A stretch of 64,000 bases of DNA from LSCE01 sp050485425 (GCA_050485425.1 JBJHBJ010000012.1:1-64000); one strand, 5' to 3'. Shown: positions 8,372 to 19,580, counted from the stretch's first letter. Translations and numbers: made by a program. Notes: generated by a model not told the origin, from the sequence alone.

Positions 8372-9598
8372 CTACTTTATCCGGTTTGCAACGGCCCCGC
8401 ATCCGTCGGCGTCATTCGCTGTGGGAATGTCGTCTTCGCGCGGCAGGGGCCGCAGCCCCAGTGTTGCCAGAAGGCCACTGGCGGCAGCCAGCGCGCAGAG
8501 CAGAAACACGCCGGTCATGCCGAATCCGCTCAATGCCAGCCCGCCCAGCACTCCGCCCAGGAACGCGCCGCCGAACTGGGCGCTGCCGTATACGCCCAGC
8601 GCGGCCCCGCGCCGCGATGCCGCGGCATAGCGGGACACCAGCGAAGGGAGGCTCGCCTCCAGGATGTTGAATGCGGAGAAGAACAGCCAGAGGGCGACCA
8701 GGAAGTGGAACCCGCCCAGCCCGACGGCCTGGGCGACCAGCGCCAGCAGCATCAGCCCCATGCCGAAGACCAGCACCAGGCGCTGGTTTCCTGTCCGCTC
8801 CCCGTAGCCGACTGCCGGCACCAGCAACAGCACCGACAGCAGCAACACCGGCACATAGACCTGCCAATGGCTGGCCACCGCCAGGCCGAGGCCGTCCGCC
8901 AGCACCAGCGGCACGATCAGGAAACTGCCGGTGAGGACGAAATGCAGCAAGCCGACGCCGAGATTCAGCCGCATCAGGTCCCGGTCCCGCAACACGGCGG
9001 CCAAGCTGGCAAGCCGCGGTGATGCCGTCTCGGCACGCATCCGCGGAACGGCCGGGACGAACAGCACCAGACTGGCCATGGCCAGCACGGTCAGCGCCGC
9101 CGTCACCCAGAACAATCCGGAAAGACCGAGCCCGGCGACAATCACCGGCCCCAGCACCAGGGCCAGCATGAATGCCAGACCGACACTCATGCCGATAGCC
9201 GCCATGATGCGCGTACGCCGTTCCGGCGGAGTCAGATCGGCTGCCAGCGCCATGACCACGGCGGAAATGGCGCCGGCCCCCTGCAGTGCCCGTCCGGCCA
9301 CCACGCCCAGGATATGATCGGACAGCGCGGCGAGGACGCTGCCCAGCAGAAACAGCACCAGGCCACCAAGAATGACCGGCTTGCGGCCAACGCGATCGGA
9401 CAGCATGCCCAGGGGCACTTGCAACAGCGCCTGGGTCAGGCCGTAGATGCCGATGGCAAGGCCGATCAGCGCCGGCGTGGCACCGACGAGATCCTGCCCG
9501 TAGACGGCAAACACCGGCAATATCAGGAACAGGCCGAACATGCGCAGCCCGACGATTGAAGCCAGGCTCGCCGCGACCCGTGTCAGCGTAGGCTGCAT
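8372..9598 (-). CDS. Major facilitator superfamily transporter, probable exporter
   Basis: This 408-residue protein shows about twelve hydrophobic segments and the MFS motif A region LSDRVGRKPVILGG between helices 2 and 3, with the sugar-efflux/drug-antiporter style sequence AGRALQGAGAISAV after it. The start at 9598 (MQPTLTRVAASLAS) is preceded by GAGGG at a good distance; the frame stays open for 324 bases upstream but there it overlaps the uvrA start and is hydrophilic, so I exclude it. In many gammaproteobacteria an MFS gene of this type sits between ssb and uvrA, as here. The substrate cannot be read from the sequence. Confidence 0.85.
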   Translation of the reverse strand: MQPTLTRVAASLASIVGLRMFGLFLILPVFAVYGQDLVGATPALIGLAIGIYGLTQALLQVPLGMLSDRVGRKPVILGGLVLFLLGSVLAALSDHILGVVAGRALQGAGAISAVVMALAADLTPPERRTRIMAAIGMSVGLAFMLALVLGPVIVAGLGLSGLFWVTAALTVLAMASLVLFVPAVPRMRAETASPRLASLAAVLRDRDLMRLNLGVGLLHFVLTGSFLIVPLVLADGLGLAVASHWQVYVPVLLLSVLLLVPAVGYGERTGNQRLVLVFGMGLMLLALVAQAVGLGGFHFLVALWLFFSAFNILEASLPSLVSRYAAASRRGAALGVYGSAQFGGAFLGGVLGGLALSGFGMTGVFLLCALAAASGLLATLGLRPLPREDDIPTANDADGCGAVANRIK

Positions 9599-9741
9599 CG
9601 TGCCCTCGGGCGTATGGTATGCAAAAACGGACTTGGAAGCCCCGTACGCGGAAAGCATCAACGCGGACGCGCGCTTCCCGGCGCGGTATGGTACTAACCT
9701 TCCACTCACGATTGCCAGGCCAGCGTGAATAATTCGCGGCT

Positions 9742-9752
9742 TGCTATACAAT
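9742..9752 (+). promoter_or_regulatory. Possible uvrA promoter (-10 region)
   Basis: The sequence TGCTATACAAT gives an extended -10 (TG-n-TATACA) or a TACAAT hexamer about 37 bases before the uvrA ATG. No good -35 is seen at 17 bases, and no LexA-type CTGT-N8-ACAG box is evident in the 190-bp divergent region. Confidence 0.35.
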
Positions 9753-9788
9753 GGTCGGTCGACTTCGGAATCCGCACCAGGGCAATCC

Positions 9789-12631
<2,843 letters not shown>

Positions 12632-12635
<4 letters not shown>

Positions 12636-12707
12636 GGTGCCCAGAGCCAAAGGCGATGCGCACCGAACGCGCTAACGGTGTGCATCGCTGCGCTCTGAGC
12701 ACCCTAC
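12632..12707. repeat. Palindromic REP-like element overlapping the uvrA stop codon
   Basis: The arms GTAGGGTGC and GCACCCTAC close a 76-bp imperfect palindrome that also contains GCGATGCGCACC and GGTGTGCATCGC inner arms. The uvrA TAG stop is bases 2-4 of the left arm. The same element occurs at 53329-53400, and a half copy lies at 13725-13753. Confidence 0.75.
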
Positions 12708-12712
12708 GTACG

Positions 12713-12742
12713 CTGGATCATCGACCTCGGGCCGGAGGGCGG
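12713..12742 (+). repeat. 30-bp exact copy of an internal uvrA segment
   Basis: These 30 bases are identical to uvrA bases 12482-12511 (encoding the WIIDLGPEGG region) and are not part of an open gene here. They follow directly after the palindromic element. Confidence 0.8.
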
Positions 12743-12825
12743 GTGACCGATACTCACCGGGGCGGGCGCCGGAATCTGGTATCCTCCCCCCGGACACCAG
12801 AACCAACACCAAACCGAGGTCCCGC

Positions 12826-13458
12826 ATGCAGTCCGCCACCGTGCTCATCGATCACCCCCTGGTCCAGCACAAGCTCTCCGTGCTTCGCAATAAGGCGACC
12901 TCCACCTCCAAGTTTCGCGGGGTGCTACGGGAGATCGCGCTGCTGCTCACCTACGAGGTCACCCGCGACCTGCCGCTGACCAAGGTGCGCATCGAGACCC
13001 CATTGCAGGAAATGGATGCACCGAAACTGGACGGAAAAAAACTGTGCTTCGTCTCGGTGCTGCGGGCCGGGAACGGCCTGCTGGAAGGCATGCTGGACCT
13101 GGTTCCGTCTGCCCGGGTCGGCCACGTGGGCCTGTACCGCGACCCGGACACGCTGGAGGCCAAGGAATACTACTTCAAGGTGCCTTCGCATCTGGATCAG
13201 CGGCTGGTCATCGTTGTCGACCCGATGCTGGCCACCGGACACTCCGCCGCTTCCGCAGTCAGCCAGCTAAAGAAGGCCGGCGCCACGGACATCCGCTTCC
13301 TCTGCCTGCTGGCCGCCCCTGAAGGCATCCGCACCTTCCACCAGATCCACCCCGAGGTCACCGTGTACACGGCCGCGGTGGACCAGGGCCTGAATGAAAA
13401 GGCCTACATCATTCCCGGCCTGGGCGATGCCGGCGACCGCATGTTCGGCACGAAGTAG
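12826..13458 (+). CDS. upp: Uracil phosphoribosyltransferase
   Basis: The 210-residue protein salvages uracil by joining it to PRPP to give UMP. The PRPP-binding loop VVDPMLATGHSA and the C-terminal uracil-binding region ending IPGLGDAGDRMFGTK are clear, and the length is standard (E. coli Upp is 208). It lies downstream of uvrA on the same strand but is separated by 190 bp containing a palindromic repeat, so it is probably transcribed on its own. No uraA permease gene follows; the next 340 bp are repeats and a terminator. Confidence 0.96.
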   Translation: MQSATVLIDHPLVQHKLSVLRNKATSTSKFRGVLREIALLLTYEVTRDLPLTKVRIETPLQEMDAPKLDGKKLCFVSVLRAGNGLLEGMLDLVPSARVGHVGLYRDPDTLEAKEYYFKVPSHLDQRLVIVVDPMLATGHSAASAVSQLKKAGATDIRFLCLLAAPEGIRTFHQIHPEVTVYTAAVDQGLNEKAYIIPGLGDAGDRMFGTK

Positions 13459-13527
13459 GCAAGGTTGGTGGATATCGGCTTCGCCTCCATCCACCCCACG
13501 CCTGACGCCCAGACCTGAAGATATCGC

Positions 13528-13674
13528 GTAGGGGGTAATCGCCACCGATCCGGCCATAAGGCCGGAAACCACGGGCCGCGGAAGCGAATACTGGCGGCGA
13601 CGGAAGCGGCCTCGCATTCAGGGCGCTCGGGCTTGCGCCCGACGGTAGCAACCGCTTCGCGGTTACTCCCCTAC
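13528..13674. repeat. Composite dispersed repeat, copy 1
   Basis: Two repeat modules lie between upp and mdh. Module R1 (13528-13569) runs GTAGGGGGTAATCGCCACC and ends in a GGCC-palindrome GGCCGGAAAC. Module R2 (13644-13674) is GGTAGCAACCGC-TTC-GCGGTTACTCCCCTAC. Both modules recur at 53254-53483 and 55799-55927 in other orders and orientations. The rest of this 341-bp gene-free stretch holds a half copy of the uvrA-type palindrome (13725-13753) and the mdh terminator. Confidence 0.7.
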
Positions 13675-13753
13675 GGTAGGACTTGAAGCTGCCACGCGAG
13701 GCCTGATCGAAGCCACCCTTCCGGCGCGCATCGCTGCGCTCTGAGCACCCTAC

Positions 13754-13780
13754 AAAAAAAGGCGCCCCGCGGGCGCCTTT
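13754..13780 (-). terminator. Intrinsic terminator of mdh
   Basis: The stem GGCGCCC/GGGCGCC (13761-13767 and 13771-13777) with a 3-base loop is followed on the minus strand by seven T. It lies 20 bp past the mdh stop. On the plus strand only TTT follows, so it would be weaker for upp. Confidence 0.85.
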
Positions 13781-13799
13781 CTGATGAGAGCAAGGAGCA

Positions 13800-14780
13800 C
13801 TACGGCAGCAGGTGCGCCACCGCATCACGCTCTTCGACCAGTTCCTGCTCGGTCGCCTTCATCTTCTCGCGGCTGAACTCGTCCAGTTCCAGACCCTGCA
13901 CGATTTCGTACTTGCCGTTCTTGCAGGTTACCGGGAAGGAGTAAATCAGGCCTTCGGTGATACCGTAGCTGCCGTCGGACGGGATACCCATGCTGGTCCA
14001 GTCGCCATCGGCGGTGCCGAGCGCCCAGGTGCGCATGTGATCCACGGCGGAGCTGGCGGCGGAAGCAGCACTGGAGGCACCACGTGCCTTGATGATCGCG
14101 GCACCGCGCTGCTGTACCGTGGGGATGAAGTCGTTCTCGTACCAGGAACGGTCCACCTTGCCGGCAGCCTGCTCGCCCTTCACCTGCGTGTGACTGATGT
14201 CCGGGTACTGAGTGGCGGAGTGATTACCCCAGATGGTCATCCGGGTGATATCCGTGGTGTGGACGCCCGTCTTGTTGGCCAGCTGCGCCAGGGCGCGGTT
14301 ATGGTCCAGGCGGGTCATGGCGGTGAACTGGCCCGGATTCAGATCCGGTGCATTGCGCTGCGCGATCAGCGCATTGGTATTCGCCGGGTTGCCGACCACC
14401 AGGACTCTCACGTCACGGCTGGCGACGGCATTGAGTGCCTTGCCCTGCGCAGAGAAGATAGCCGCATTGGCCTCCAGCAGGTCCTTGCGCTCCATTCCCG
14501 GGCCACGCGGGCGGGCGCCCACCAGCATGGCATAGTCGGCGTCCTTGAAGGCCTCTTCCGCCTTGTCGCTGATGGTGATGCCGGCAACCAGCGGGAATGC
14601 ACAGTCTTCCAGCTCCATCACCACGCCGCCCAGCGCTTCCAGCGCAGGCGTAATTTCCAACAGCTGCAGGATCACCGGCTGATCCTTACCCAGCATGTCA
14701 CCGGAAGCGATGCGGAACAGCAGACTGTAGCCAATCTGGCCTGCTGCACCTGTAACCGCGACGCGTACGGGTGCTTTCAT
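13800..14780 (-). CDS. mdh: Malate dehydrogenase
   Basis: The 326-residue enzyme interconverts malate and oxaloacetate with NAD in the TCA cycle. The NAD-binding motif GAAGQIGYSLLFRIA opens the protein, and the active-site histidine is in IWGNHSATQYPD. The sequence GDMLGKDQPVILQLLEI places it in the cytosolic-type MDH group rather than in the E. coli mitochondrial-like group. A GGAG ribosome binding site precedes the ATG at 14780. The upstream 220 bp contains an extended -10 promoter and a structured leader (see those entries), and the terminator at 13754-13780 closes the unit as a single gene. Confidence 0.95.
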   Translation of the reverse strand: MKAPVRVAVTGAAGQIGYSLLFRIASGDMLGKDQPVILQLLEITPALEALGGVVMELEDCAFPLVAGITISDKAEEAFKDADYAMLVGARPRGPGMERKDLLEANAAIFSAQGKALNAVASRDVRVLVVGNPANTNALIAQRNAPDLNPGQFTAMTRLDHNRALAQLANKTGVHTTDITRMTIWGNHSATQYPDISHTQVKGEQAAGKVDRSWYENDFIPTVQQRGAAIIKARGASSAASAASSAVDHMRTWALGTADGDWTSMGIPSDGSYGITEGLIYSFPVTCKNGKYEIVQGLELDEFSREKMKATEQELVEERDAVAHLLP

Positions 14781-14796
14781 CGGTCATCTCCTATGG

Positions 14797-14989
14797 GTTT
14801 TGCCTGACTTCGCTCAGGTTCCGGGAAGCCCCGGTCGCCGACAGCGCCCGCCCCGGCGATTCCGCCGCCAGCATTGCCAGGCCGACAGGGGGGACTTGCA
14901 CTTCTCCAGGGTGACACCCTGAAGAAGCACCAGGCGCATTGCCGTCTCAACGGGAGGCGCGTGCCATGTTGCAGCGCAACCGCCAGAGG
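14797..14989 (-). promoter_or_regulatory. Long structured 5' leader of mdh
   Basis: If transcription starts near 14989, the mdh mRNA carries a leader of about 210 nt. It contains a 27-bp dyad (14901-14927; 13-base arms with one mismatch around a single base) and a CCTGA-GCGAAG-TCAGG hairpin at about 14801-14817 close to the ribosome binding site. No known riboswitch class was recognised. The dyad could equally be a protein operator on DNA. Confidence 0.4.
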
Positions 14990-14995
14990 GCCGCT

Positions 14996-15004
14996 ATTGT
15001 ATCA
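14996..15004 (-). promoter_or_regulatory. Extended -10 promoter for mdh
   Basis: On the minus strand the sequence reads TGATACAAT, a TG-n-TACAAT extended -10. The -35 position (GTGTCG) is poor, as is common with extended -10 promoters. Confidence 0.5.
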
Positions 15005-15050
15005 AAACCAACGCACCCCGACACGCAGCATTATCTTTTTGTTTTAATTG

Positions 15051-15344
15051 TTATTTTTTTTGATTTTTCGACGATCTGTCGGATTTCCTGTCAGCCTCCG
15101 GCGACGCGGGCGACAAACCCTGCATCATGCTCTGCATAAACGCCCGCTGTAGCGCCTCCATCCCCTGGAGATGCCCGGGAAGCATGGGACGCACCAGGCT
15201 CAGCGGATCGTAGCCCTCCTGGCCTTCCAGCATTCGCCGACGCAACTCCTCCATCAGCTCATCCTGCAGCCGTTGCACATCCGGCAGCCCGAGAAAACGC
15301 CTCAACTCCTCGGGGGTCGCCTCCAGATCGACAGTGACCTTCAT
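15051..15344 (-). CDS. Small conserved protein, DUF6489-like
   Basis: This 97-residue protein starts MKVTVDLEATPEELRRFLG, which I recognise as the style of a small conserved proteobacterial family annotated DUF6489. Residues 1-45 form a beta strand and amphipathic helices (LPDVQRLQDELMEELRRRML), residues 50-80 are Met- and Leu-rich, and the tail is basic (DRKSDRSSKNQKK). A strong GGAGG site precedes the ATG. No function is established. The SAM hydroxide adenosyltransferase-like gene ends 38 bp after... that is, lies immediately upstream on the same strand, so the two may be cotranscribed. Confidence 0.75.
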   Translation of the reverse strand: MKVTVDLEATPEELRRFLGLPDVQRLQDELMEELRRRMLEGQEGYDPLSLVRPMLPGHLQGMEALQRAFMQSMMQGLSPASPEADRKSDRSSKNQKK

Positions 15345-15382
15345 CGCACTCCTCCTTCCTCTTCGGGAAACACCGGTCAGTC

Positions 15383-16114
15383 TCAGGGAACCAGCAGCCG
15401 CATCGCGGAGCCCGTCTGCACCTTCAATGTGGCGGCAGCGGAGCCGCCGTTGACGGCGAGTTCCGCCAGCCCGCTGGAATTTCGGAACCAGAAGGCACTG
15501 CCCTGGGGCAGCGCTCCGAACGTCTCCGCCCGCCGCAGCTTGTACTGGCCGACCTGGATGATCGCGCCGTCCGACAGCAGTTCCTCGCGAATGCCAGTCA
15601 TCGCGTTGCCGTAGTCGTCGATCAGTAGCACCCGTGGCGTATCATCCGCCCAGTCCACCCGCAGGCGTTGCCCCGCATCCATTTCGGTAAGGCCTTCCAG
15701 TTCACCACGCATCACCGCCATCGCCACCGGCGCAAACACGTCGCGGCCGTGAAACGTCTTCGACGCCCCGACCGGCGCCGCCGGCAACCGCCAGGCCCTG
15801 ACGCGTTCCGCACGACGTACGACCATCTCCATCAGGCCATTGTCCGGACCGACGAAGAAGCGCCCGTCCGCCTCGACCATCCATGCCTGGCGCTCCGTTC
15901 CGACACCCGGGTCCACCACGGCGATGACGACCGCACCGATCGGCAGGCCACGGCAGAACGGCTCCAGCAAATAGGACGCGCCACGGGGATCCATGGGCGG
16001 TGCCTGATGGCAAAGGTCAATGATCGGCACCACGGGATCCGCCTGGGCGAGACTGGCGTGCAATTGCCCGACATAGGGTCCGCGACAGCCGAAATCGGTA
16101 AACAGCACGAACAT
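15383..16114 (-). CDS. SAM hydroxide adenosyltransferase-like protein (DUF62 family)
   Basis: The 243-residue protein belongs to the family that includes SAM-dependent chlorinase/fluorinase; most members hydrolyse S-adenosylmethionine to adenosine and methionine. Family features seen: the opening FVLFTDFG, the catalytic region VVDPGVGTERQ (Asp and Arg), the substrate loop FVGPDNGLM, and FHGRDVFAP (His), plus DDYGNAMTGI in the C-terminal domain. The ATG at 16114 follows a GGAGGA ribosome binding site; a start 13 codons upstream is less likely. Halogenase activity is not expected because the halide-pocket insertion of fluorinases is not apparent. Confidence 0.85.
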   Translation of the reverse strand: MFVLFTDFGCRGPYVGQLHASLAQADPVVPIIDLCHQAPPMDPRGASYLLEPFCRGLPIGAVVIAVVDPGVGTERQAWMVEADGRFFVGPDNGLMEMVVRRAERVRAWRLPAAPVGASKTFHGRDVFAPVAMAVMRGELEGLTEMDAGQRLRVDWADDTPRVLLIDDYGNAMTGIREELLSDGAIIQVGQYKLRRAETFGALPQGSAFWFRNSSGLAELAVNGGSAAATLKVQTGSAMRLLVP

Positions 16115-16245
16115 CAACGTCCTCCGTGGAACTCTGTCGACTTCCTGCACCATACAAACCGCCGGGACAGTATGTCATGCCCGGTGGCCTGCTGCCGCGC
16201 GGTGAAGCAACGAAACTGACGGTACTCTCGACAAGGCCAGTAACG

Positions 16246-16274
16246 AAAAAGGCCGGGCAAATGCCCGGCCTTTT
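16246..16274 (-). terminator. Terminator of the alpha ribosomal operon
   Basis: The stem GGCCGGGC/GCCCGGCC is flanked on the minus strand by a 3' run of five T. It lies 23 bp after the rplQ stop and ends the operon. Confidence 0.88.
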
Positions 16275-16297
16275 CTCAGTCTGCGCCCCGCCGCCAC

Positions 16298-16717
16298 TTA
16301 CTGGGCGGTCGCTTCCTCGGACTGCTTCGTCTCTTCCACCGGCTCTTCGATCACCGGCTGAGGACGATCCACCAGTTCGACAAACGCCATGGGGGCATTG
16401 TCACCGGGACGGAATCCGCATTTCAGAATACGCAGGTAGCCGCCCGGCCGGGCCTGATAGCGCGGACCCAGTTCCTGGAACAGCTTGCCCACCGCAGCCT
16501 TGTCCCGGAGACGGGAAAACGCCAGGCGGCGGTTGGCCACGGAGTCTTCCTTGGCCATGGTGATCAGCGGCTCGGCGACCCGACGCAGCTCCTTCGCCTT
16601 GGGAAGAGTGGTCTTGATCGCTTCGTGCTCGAACAGGGAAGCCGCCATGTTGCGGAACATCGCCTGACGATGGCTGCTGTTCCTGTTCAGTTTCCGACCG
16701 GATTTGCGATGACGCAT
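16298..16717 (-). CDS. rplQ: 50S ribosomal protein L17
   Basis: This 139-residue protein of the large subunit lies near the peptide exit tunnel. It starts MRHRKSGRKLNRNSSHRQAM, the family signature, followed by the core TTLPKAKELRRVAEPLITMAKE. The last 20 residues are an acidic Glu/Gln tail (VEETKQSEEATAQ) of the kind often seen in this family. It is the last gene of the alpha operon, 42 bp after rpoA, and the terminator at 16246-16274 follows. Confidence 0.97.
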   Translation of the reverse strand: MRHRKSGRKLNRNSSHRQAMFRNMAASLFEHEAIKTTLPKAKELRRVAEPLITMAKEDSVANRRLAFSRLRDKAAVGKLFQELGPRYQARPGGYLRILKCGFRPGDNAPMAFVELVDRPQPVIEEPVEETKQSEEATAQ

Positions 16718-16759
16718 GGTTCTCTACCTTTCACTTGGATTGGCCGGCGATCCCGGGGA

Positions 16760-17758
16760 TCAGCCAGCCACATGTTCCTTGTCACCCAGGGAAGCCGGCG
16801 GCCATTCTTCCAGCCGCATGCCCAGCGACAGACCATGGGAGGCCAGAACCTCCTTGATCTCGGTCAGGGACTTCTTGCCCAGATTCGGAGTCTTCAGCAG
16901 CTCGACCTCGGTACGCTGTACCAGGTCGCCCACGTAATGAATGCTTTCCGCCTTCAGGCAGTTCGCCGAACGCACGGTCAGTTCCAGGTCGTCGATCGGC
17001 CGCAGCAGCACCGGATCCACTTCCGGTTCATACTTCTCCGGCTCGTGGCTCATCTCGCCGCCTTCCAGAGACACGAAGACCGAGAACTGATCCTGCAACA
17101 GACCGGCGGCGAATCGGATCGCCTCTTCCGGCTCGATCACGCCATTGGTCTCGATGTCCATGACCAGCTTGTCCAGGTCGGTGCGCTGTTCCACACGGGC
17201 GCTCTCGACGTTGTAGGCCACGCGCCGCACCGGGCTGTAGCTGGCATCCAGCTGCAGCCGGCCAATCGGCCGTTCCTCCTCGGACTGGCGCTGGGTCACC
17301 GCTTCGTAACCACGGCCCTTGTGCACCTTCAGCGTCATGTTCAGCACACCGGACTTGGTCAGGTGGGCAATGACCAGATCGGGATTCTTGATCTCGACGT
17401 CATGACCGGCCTCGATATCGCCGGCGGTAACCACGCCCGGACCCTTCTTGGACAGGGTCAGCGTCGCCTCTTCCTTGGCATGCAGACGCACAGCGAGCTG
17501 CTTCAGGTTCAGCAGGATATCGACCACGTCCTCCTGCACACCTTCCAGGGCCGTGTACTCGTGCAACACGCCCTCGATCTCGGCCTCCACCACCGCGTAT
17601 CCCGGCATGGACGACAGCAGGATACGACGCAGGGCGTTACCCAGCGTGTGGCCGAAGCCCCGTTCCAGCGGCTCGATAACAACCCGGGCGCGGCGGTCGC
17701 TGTCCGCCTGCACGTCGACAACCCGCGGTTTCAGAAAATCTTTGAACAGAGCCTGCAT
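16760..17758 (-). CDS. rpoA: DNA-directed RNA polymerase alpha subunit
   Basis: The 332-residue alpha subunit nucleates assembly of beta and beta' and contacts promoter UP elements. The N-terminal dimerisation domain (GFGHTLGNALRRILLSSMPG) and the C-terminal domain with LRSANCLK-type helix (LTVRSANCLKAESIHYVGDL) and the SLGMRLE end are present. Length and order (rpsD-rpoA-rplQ) match other gammaproteobacteria. Confidence 0.98.
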   Translation of the reverse strand: MQALFKDFLKPRVVDVQADSDRRARVVIEPLERGFGHTLGNALRRILLSSMPGYAVVEAEIEGVLHEYTALEGVQEDVVDILLNLKQLAVRLHAKEEATLTLSKKGPGVVTAGDIEAGHDVEIKNPDLVIAHLTKSGVLNMTLKVHKGRGYEAVTQRQSEEERPIGRLQLDASYSPVRRVAYNVESARVEQRTDLDKLVMDIETNGVIEPEEAIRFAAGLLQDQFSVFVSLEGGEMSHEPEKYEPEVDPVLLRPIDDLELTVRSANCLKAESIHYVGDLVQRTEVELLKTPNLGKKSLTEIKEVLASHGLSLGMRLEEWPPASLGDKEHVAG

Positions 17759-17803
17759 TCGGACATCCTCTCTGCGCTTCCAGTCGGTGGCGGCTATCCA
17801 GAC

Positions 17804-18424
17804 TTACTTGGAGTACAGCTCGACCACCAGGTGTTCGTTGATCTCGGCGGACAGATCGCTGCGCTCGGGGACGGACTTGAATACGCCCTCGAACTTCTTG
17901 GAGTCCACCTCGACCCAGTCGACGAAACCGTTCTGCTGCATCAGCTCCAGGGCTGCCTGCACGCGACCCTGCTTCTGGGCTTTTTCCCGGACGGTAACCA
18001 CGTCGCCGGCCTTCACCTGATACGACGGGATATTCACCGTAGCACCGTTGACCAGTACACCGCGATGGCCGACCAGCTGGCGCGCTTCCGCGCGGGTCGA
18101 GGCGAAGCCCATGCGCCAGACGACGTTGTCCAGCCGGCATTCCAGCAGCTGAAGCAGGTTCTCACCGGTGGAGCCCTTGCGCTGCGCCGCGGCCTTGTAG
18201 TAGTTCCGGAACTGACGCTCCAGCACGCCGTAGATACGACGCAGCTTCTGCTTCTCGCGAAGCTGCAAGCCATAATCCGAGATACGCGTACGGCGCTGAC
18301 CGTGCTGGCCCGGAGGGGTATCCAGCTTGCACTTGCTTTCCAGCGGGCGCACGCCGCTCTTCAGGAACAGATCTGTCCCTTCACGGCGGGACAGCTTGCA
18401 CTTGGGACCAATATACCTAGCCAT
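17804..18424 (-). CDS. rpsD: 30S ribosomal protein S4
   Basis: The 206-residue protein binds 16S rRNA early in small-subunit assembly. It starts MARYIGPKCKLSRREGTDLF and has the S4 RNA-binding domain at about residues 95-155 (RLDNVVWRMGFASTRAEARQLV). In E. coli S4 also represses this operon by binding the leader of rpsM; the visible leader here is short (75 bp after rpmJ), so the same control is possible but not shown. Confidence 0.98.
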   Translation of the reverse strand: MARYIGPKCKLSRREGTDLFLKSGVRPLESKCKLDTPPGQHGQRRTRISDYGLQLREKQKLRRIYGVLERQFRNYYKAAAQRKGSTGENLLQLLECRLDNVVWRMGFASTRAEARQLVGHRGVLVNGATVNIPSYQVKAGDVVTVREKAQKQGRVQAALELMQQNGFVDWVEVDSKKFEGVFKSVPERSDLSAEINEHLVVELYSK

Positions 18425-18441
18425 TCCTCAGTTCCCCTGCC

Positions 18442-18831
18442 TCAGACGCGACGTTTCTTGGGAGGACGACATCCGTTATGCGGGATGGGCGTCACGTCCG
18501 CGATGTGGGTAATCTTGAAACCGGCGTTGTTCAACGCACGCACGGCGGATTCCCGTCCCGGGCCGGGGCCCTTGACACGAACCTCAAGATTCTTCAAACC
18601 ATATTCCTTGGCAGCCTGAGCCGCACGGTCCGACGCCACCTGGGCAGCAAACGGAGTGCTCTTCCGGGAACCCCGGAAACCGCTGCCACCGGAGCTGGCC
18701 CAGGACAGGGCGTTGCCCTGCCGGTCCGTAATGGTAATCAGCGTGTTGTTGAAGGTGGCATTGATATGGGCAATGCCGTCAACAACGGTTTTATTGACGC
18801 GCTTGCGCGCGCGGCTCGTAGCTTTCGCCAT
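18442..18831 (-). CDS. rpsK: 30S ribosomal protein S11
   Basis: This is the 129-residue platform protein of the small subunit. Typical segments are GIAHINATFNNTLITITDRQGN and the basic C-terminus DVTPIPHNGCRPPKKRRV. It lies between rpsM and rpsD, 17 bp before rpsD, in the alpha operon. Confidence 0.98.
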   Translation of the reverse strand: MAKATSRARKRVNKTVVDGIAHINATFNNTLITITDRQGNALSWASSGGSGFRGSRKSTPFAAQVASDRAAQAAKEYGLKNLEVRVKGPGPGRESAVRALNNAGFKITHIADVTPIPHNGCRPPKKRRV

Positions 18832-18903
18832 AGCGGTAATCTCGTATAAAGCCTAAAGCGTTCACTCACGCACCGGCCTCAGGCCGGCGCTCACTGTGAA
18901 ACC

Positions 18904-19260
18904 TTATTTGCGAACTGCGCGCCGCGGCCCCTTGCGGGTGCGGGCGTTGGTCCGGGTCTGTTGGCCGCGCACAGGCATACCGCGACGATGGCGGATGCCG
19001 CGATAGCAGCCCAGATCCATCAGCCGTTTGATGTCCATGGCCACCTTGCGGCGCAGATCACCTTCCACCAGGAACTTGCCCACTTCCGAACGCAGGGCTT
19101 CAACCTCCTGCTCGGCAAGTTCACGTACCTTCGCGTCCGGAGCCACACCAGCTGCTGCGCAGATGTTCTTCGCCGTCGAACGGCCAATACCGTAGATGGC
19201 GGTCAGCGCAATGACGGTGTGCTTGTTGTCCGGGACGTTGACGCCAGCAATACGCGCCAT
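18904..19260 (-). CDS. rpsM: 30S ribosomal protein S13
   Basis: The 118-residue protein of the 30S head contacts the P-site tRNA and the large subunit. It starts MARIAGVNVPDNKHTVIALT and ends in the basic tail RTNARTRKGPRRAVRK. It is the first gene of the alpha operon proper, 75 bp after rpmJ; that interval is where the E. coli alpha-operon pseudoknot (S4 target) lies. Confidence 0.98.
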   Translation of the reverse strand: MARIAGVNVPDNKHTVIALTAIYGIGRSTAKNICAAAGVAPDAKVRELAEQEVEALRSEVGKFLVEGDLRRKVAMDIKRLMDLGCYRGIRHRRGMPVRGQQTRTNARTRKGPRRAVRK

Positions 19261-19335
19261 GTATCCAACTCCCCATCTGTGCGGAAAATCCGCAATGTTA
19301 GCGAAACACTCTCTACCGCTGCAAGCCCGAAGGCT

Positions 19336-19449
19336 TCAGCCCTGGCGCTGCTTGTGACGCGCGTCCGTGCAAATCACGCGGACCACACCACTGCGCCGGA
19401 TCACTTTGCAGTTTCGGCAGATCTTCTTGACCGAAGCGCGTACCTTCAT
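19336..19449 (-). CDS. rpmJ: 50S ribosomal protein L36, zinc-ribbon form
   Basis: This 37-residue protein, MKVRASVKKICRNCKV..., carries all four zinc ligands (Cys11, Cys14, Cys27, His32), so it is the zinc-binding form. The ATG at 19449 is chosen over the adjacent ATG at 19452 because the family starts MKVRASV. It sits between secY and rpsM as in E. coli. Confidence 0.95.
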   Translation of the reverse strand: MKVRASVKKICRNCKVIRRSGVVRVICTDARHKQRQG

Positions 19450-19533
19450 CATCGTTCTCCGAGACTCGAACCGTAAACGCGAGGGCGGCGAAGGATAGCA
19501 GACTCTGCACCCAATGCGTACCCCTGCGATAAA

Positions 19534-19580
19534 GAAAACACCCGACGACGGATGCGGAACGCATCCGGCCGAGTGTTTCC
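19534..19580 (-). terminator. Hairpin with T-run after secY
   Basis: On the minus strand, AAACAC...GGATGCG-TTC-CGCATCC...GTGTTTTCTTT forms a long stem followed by a T-rich tail, 14 bp past the secY stop. It may terminate or attenuate the spc operon before rpmJ and the alpha operon. Confidence 0.65.
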
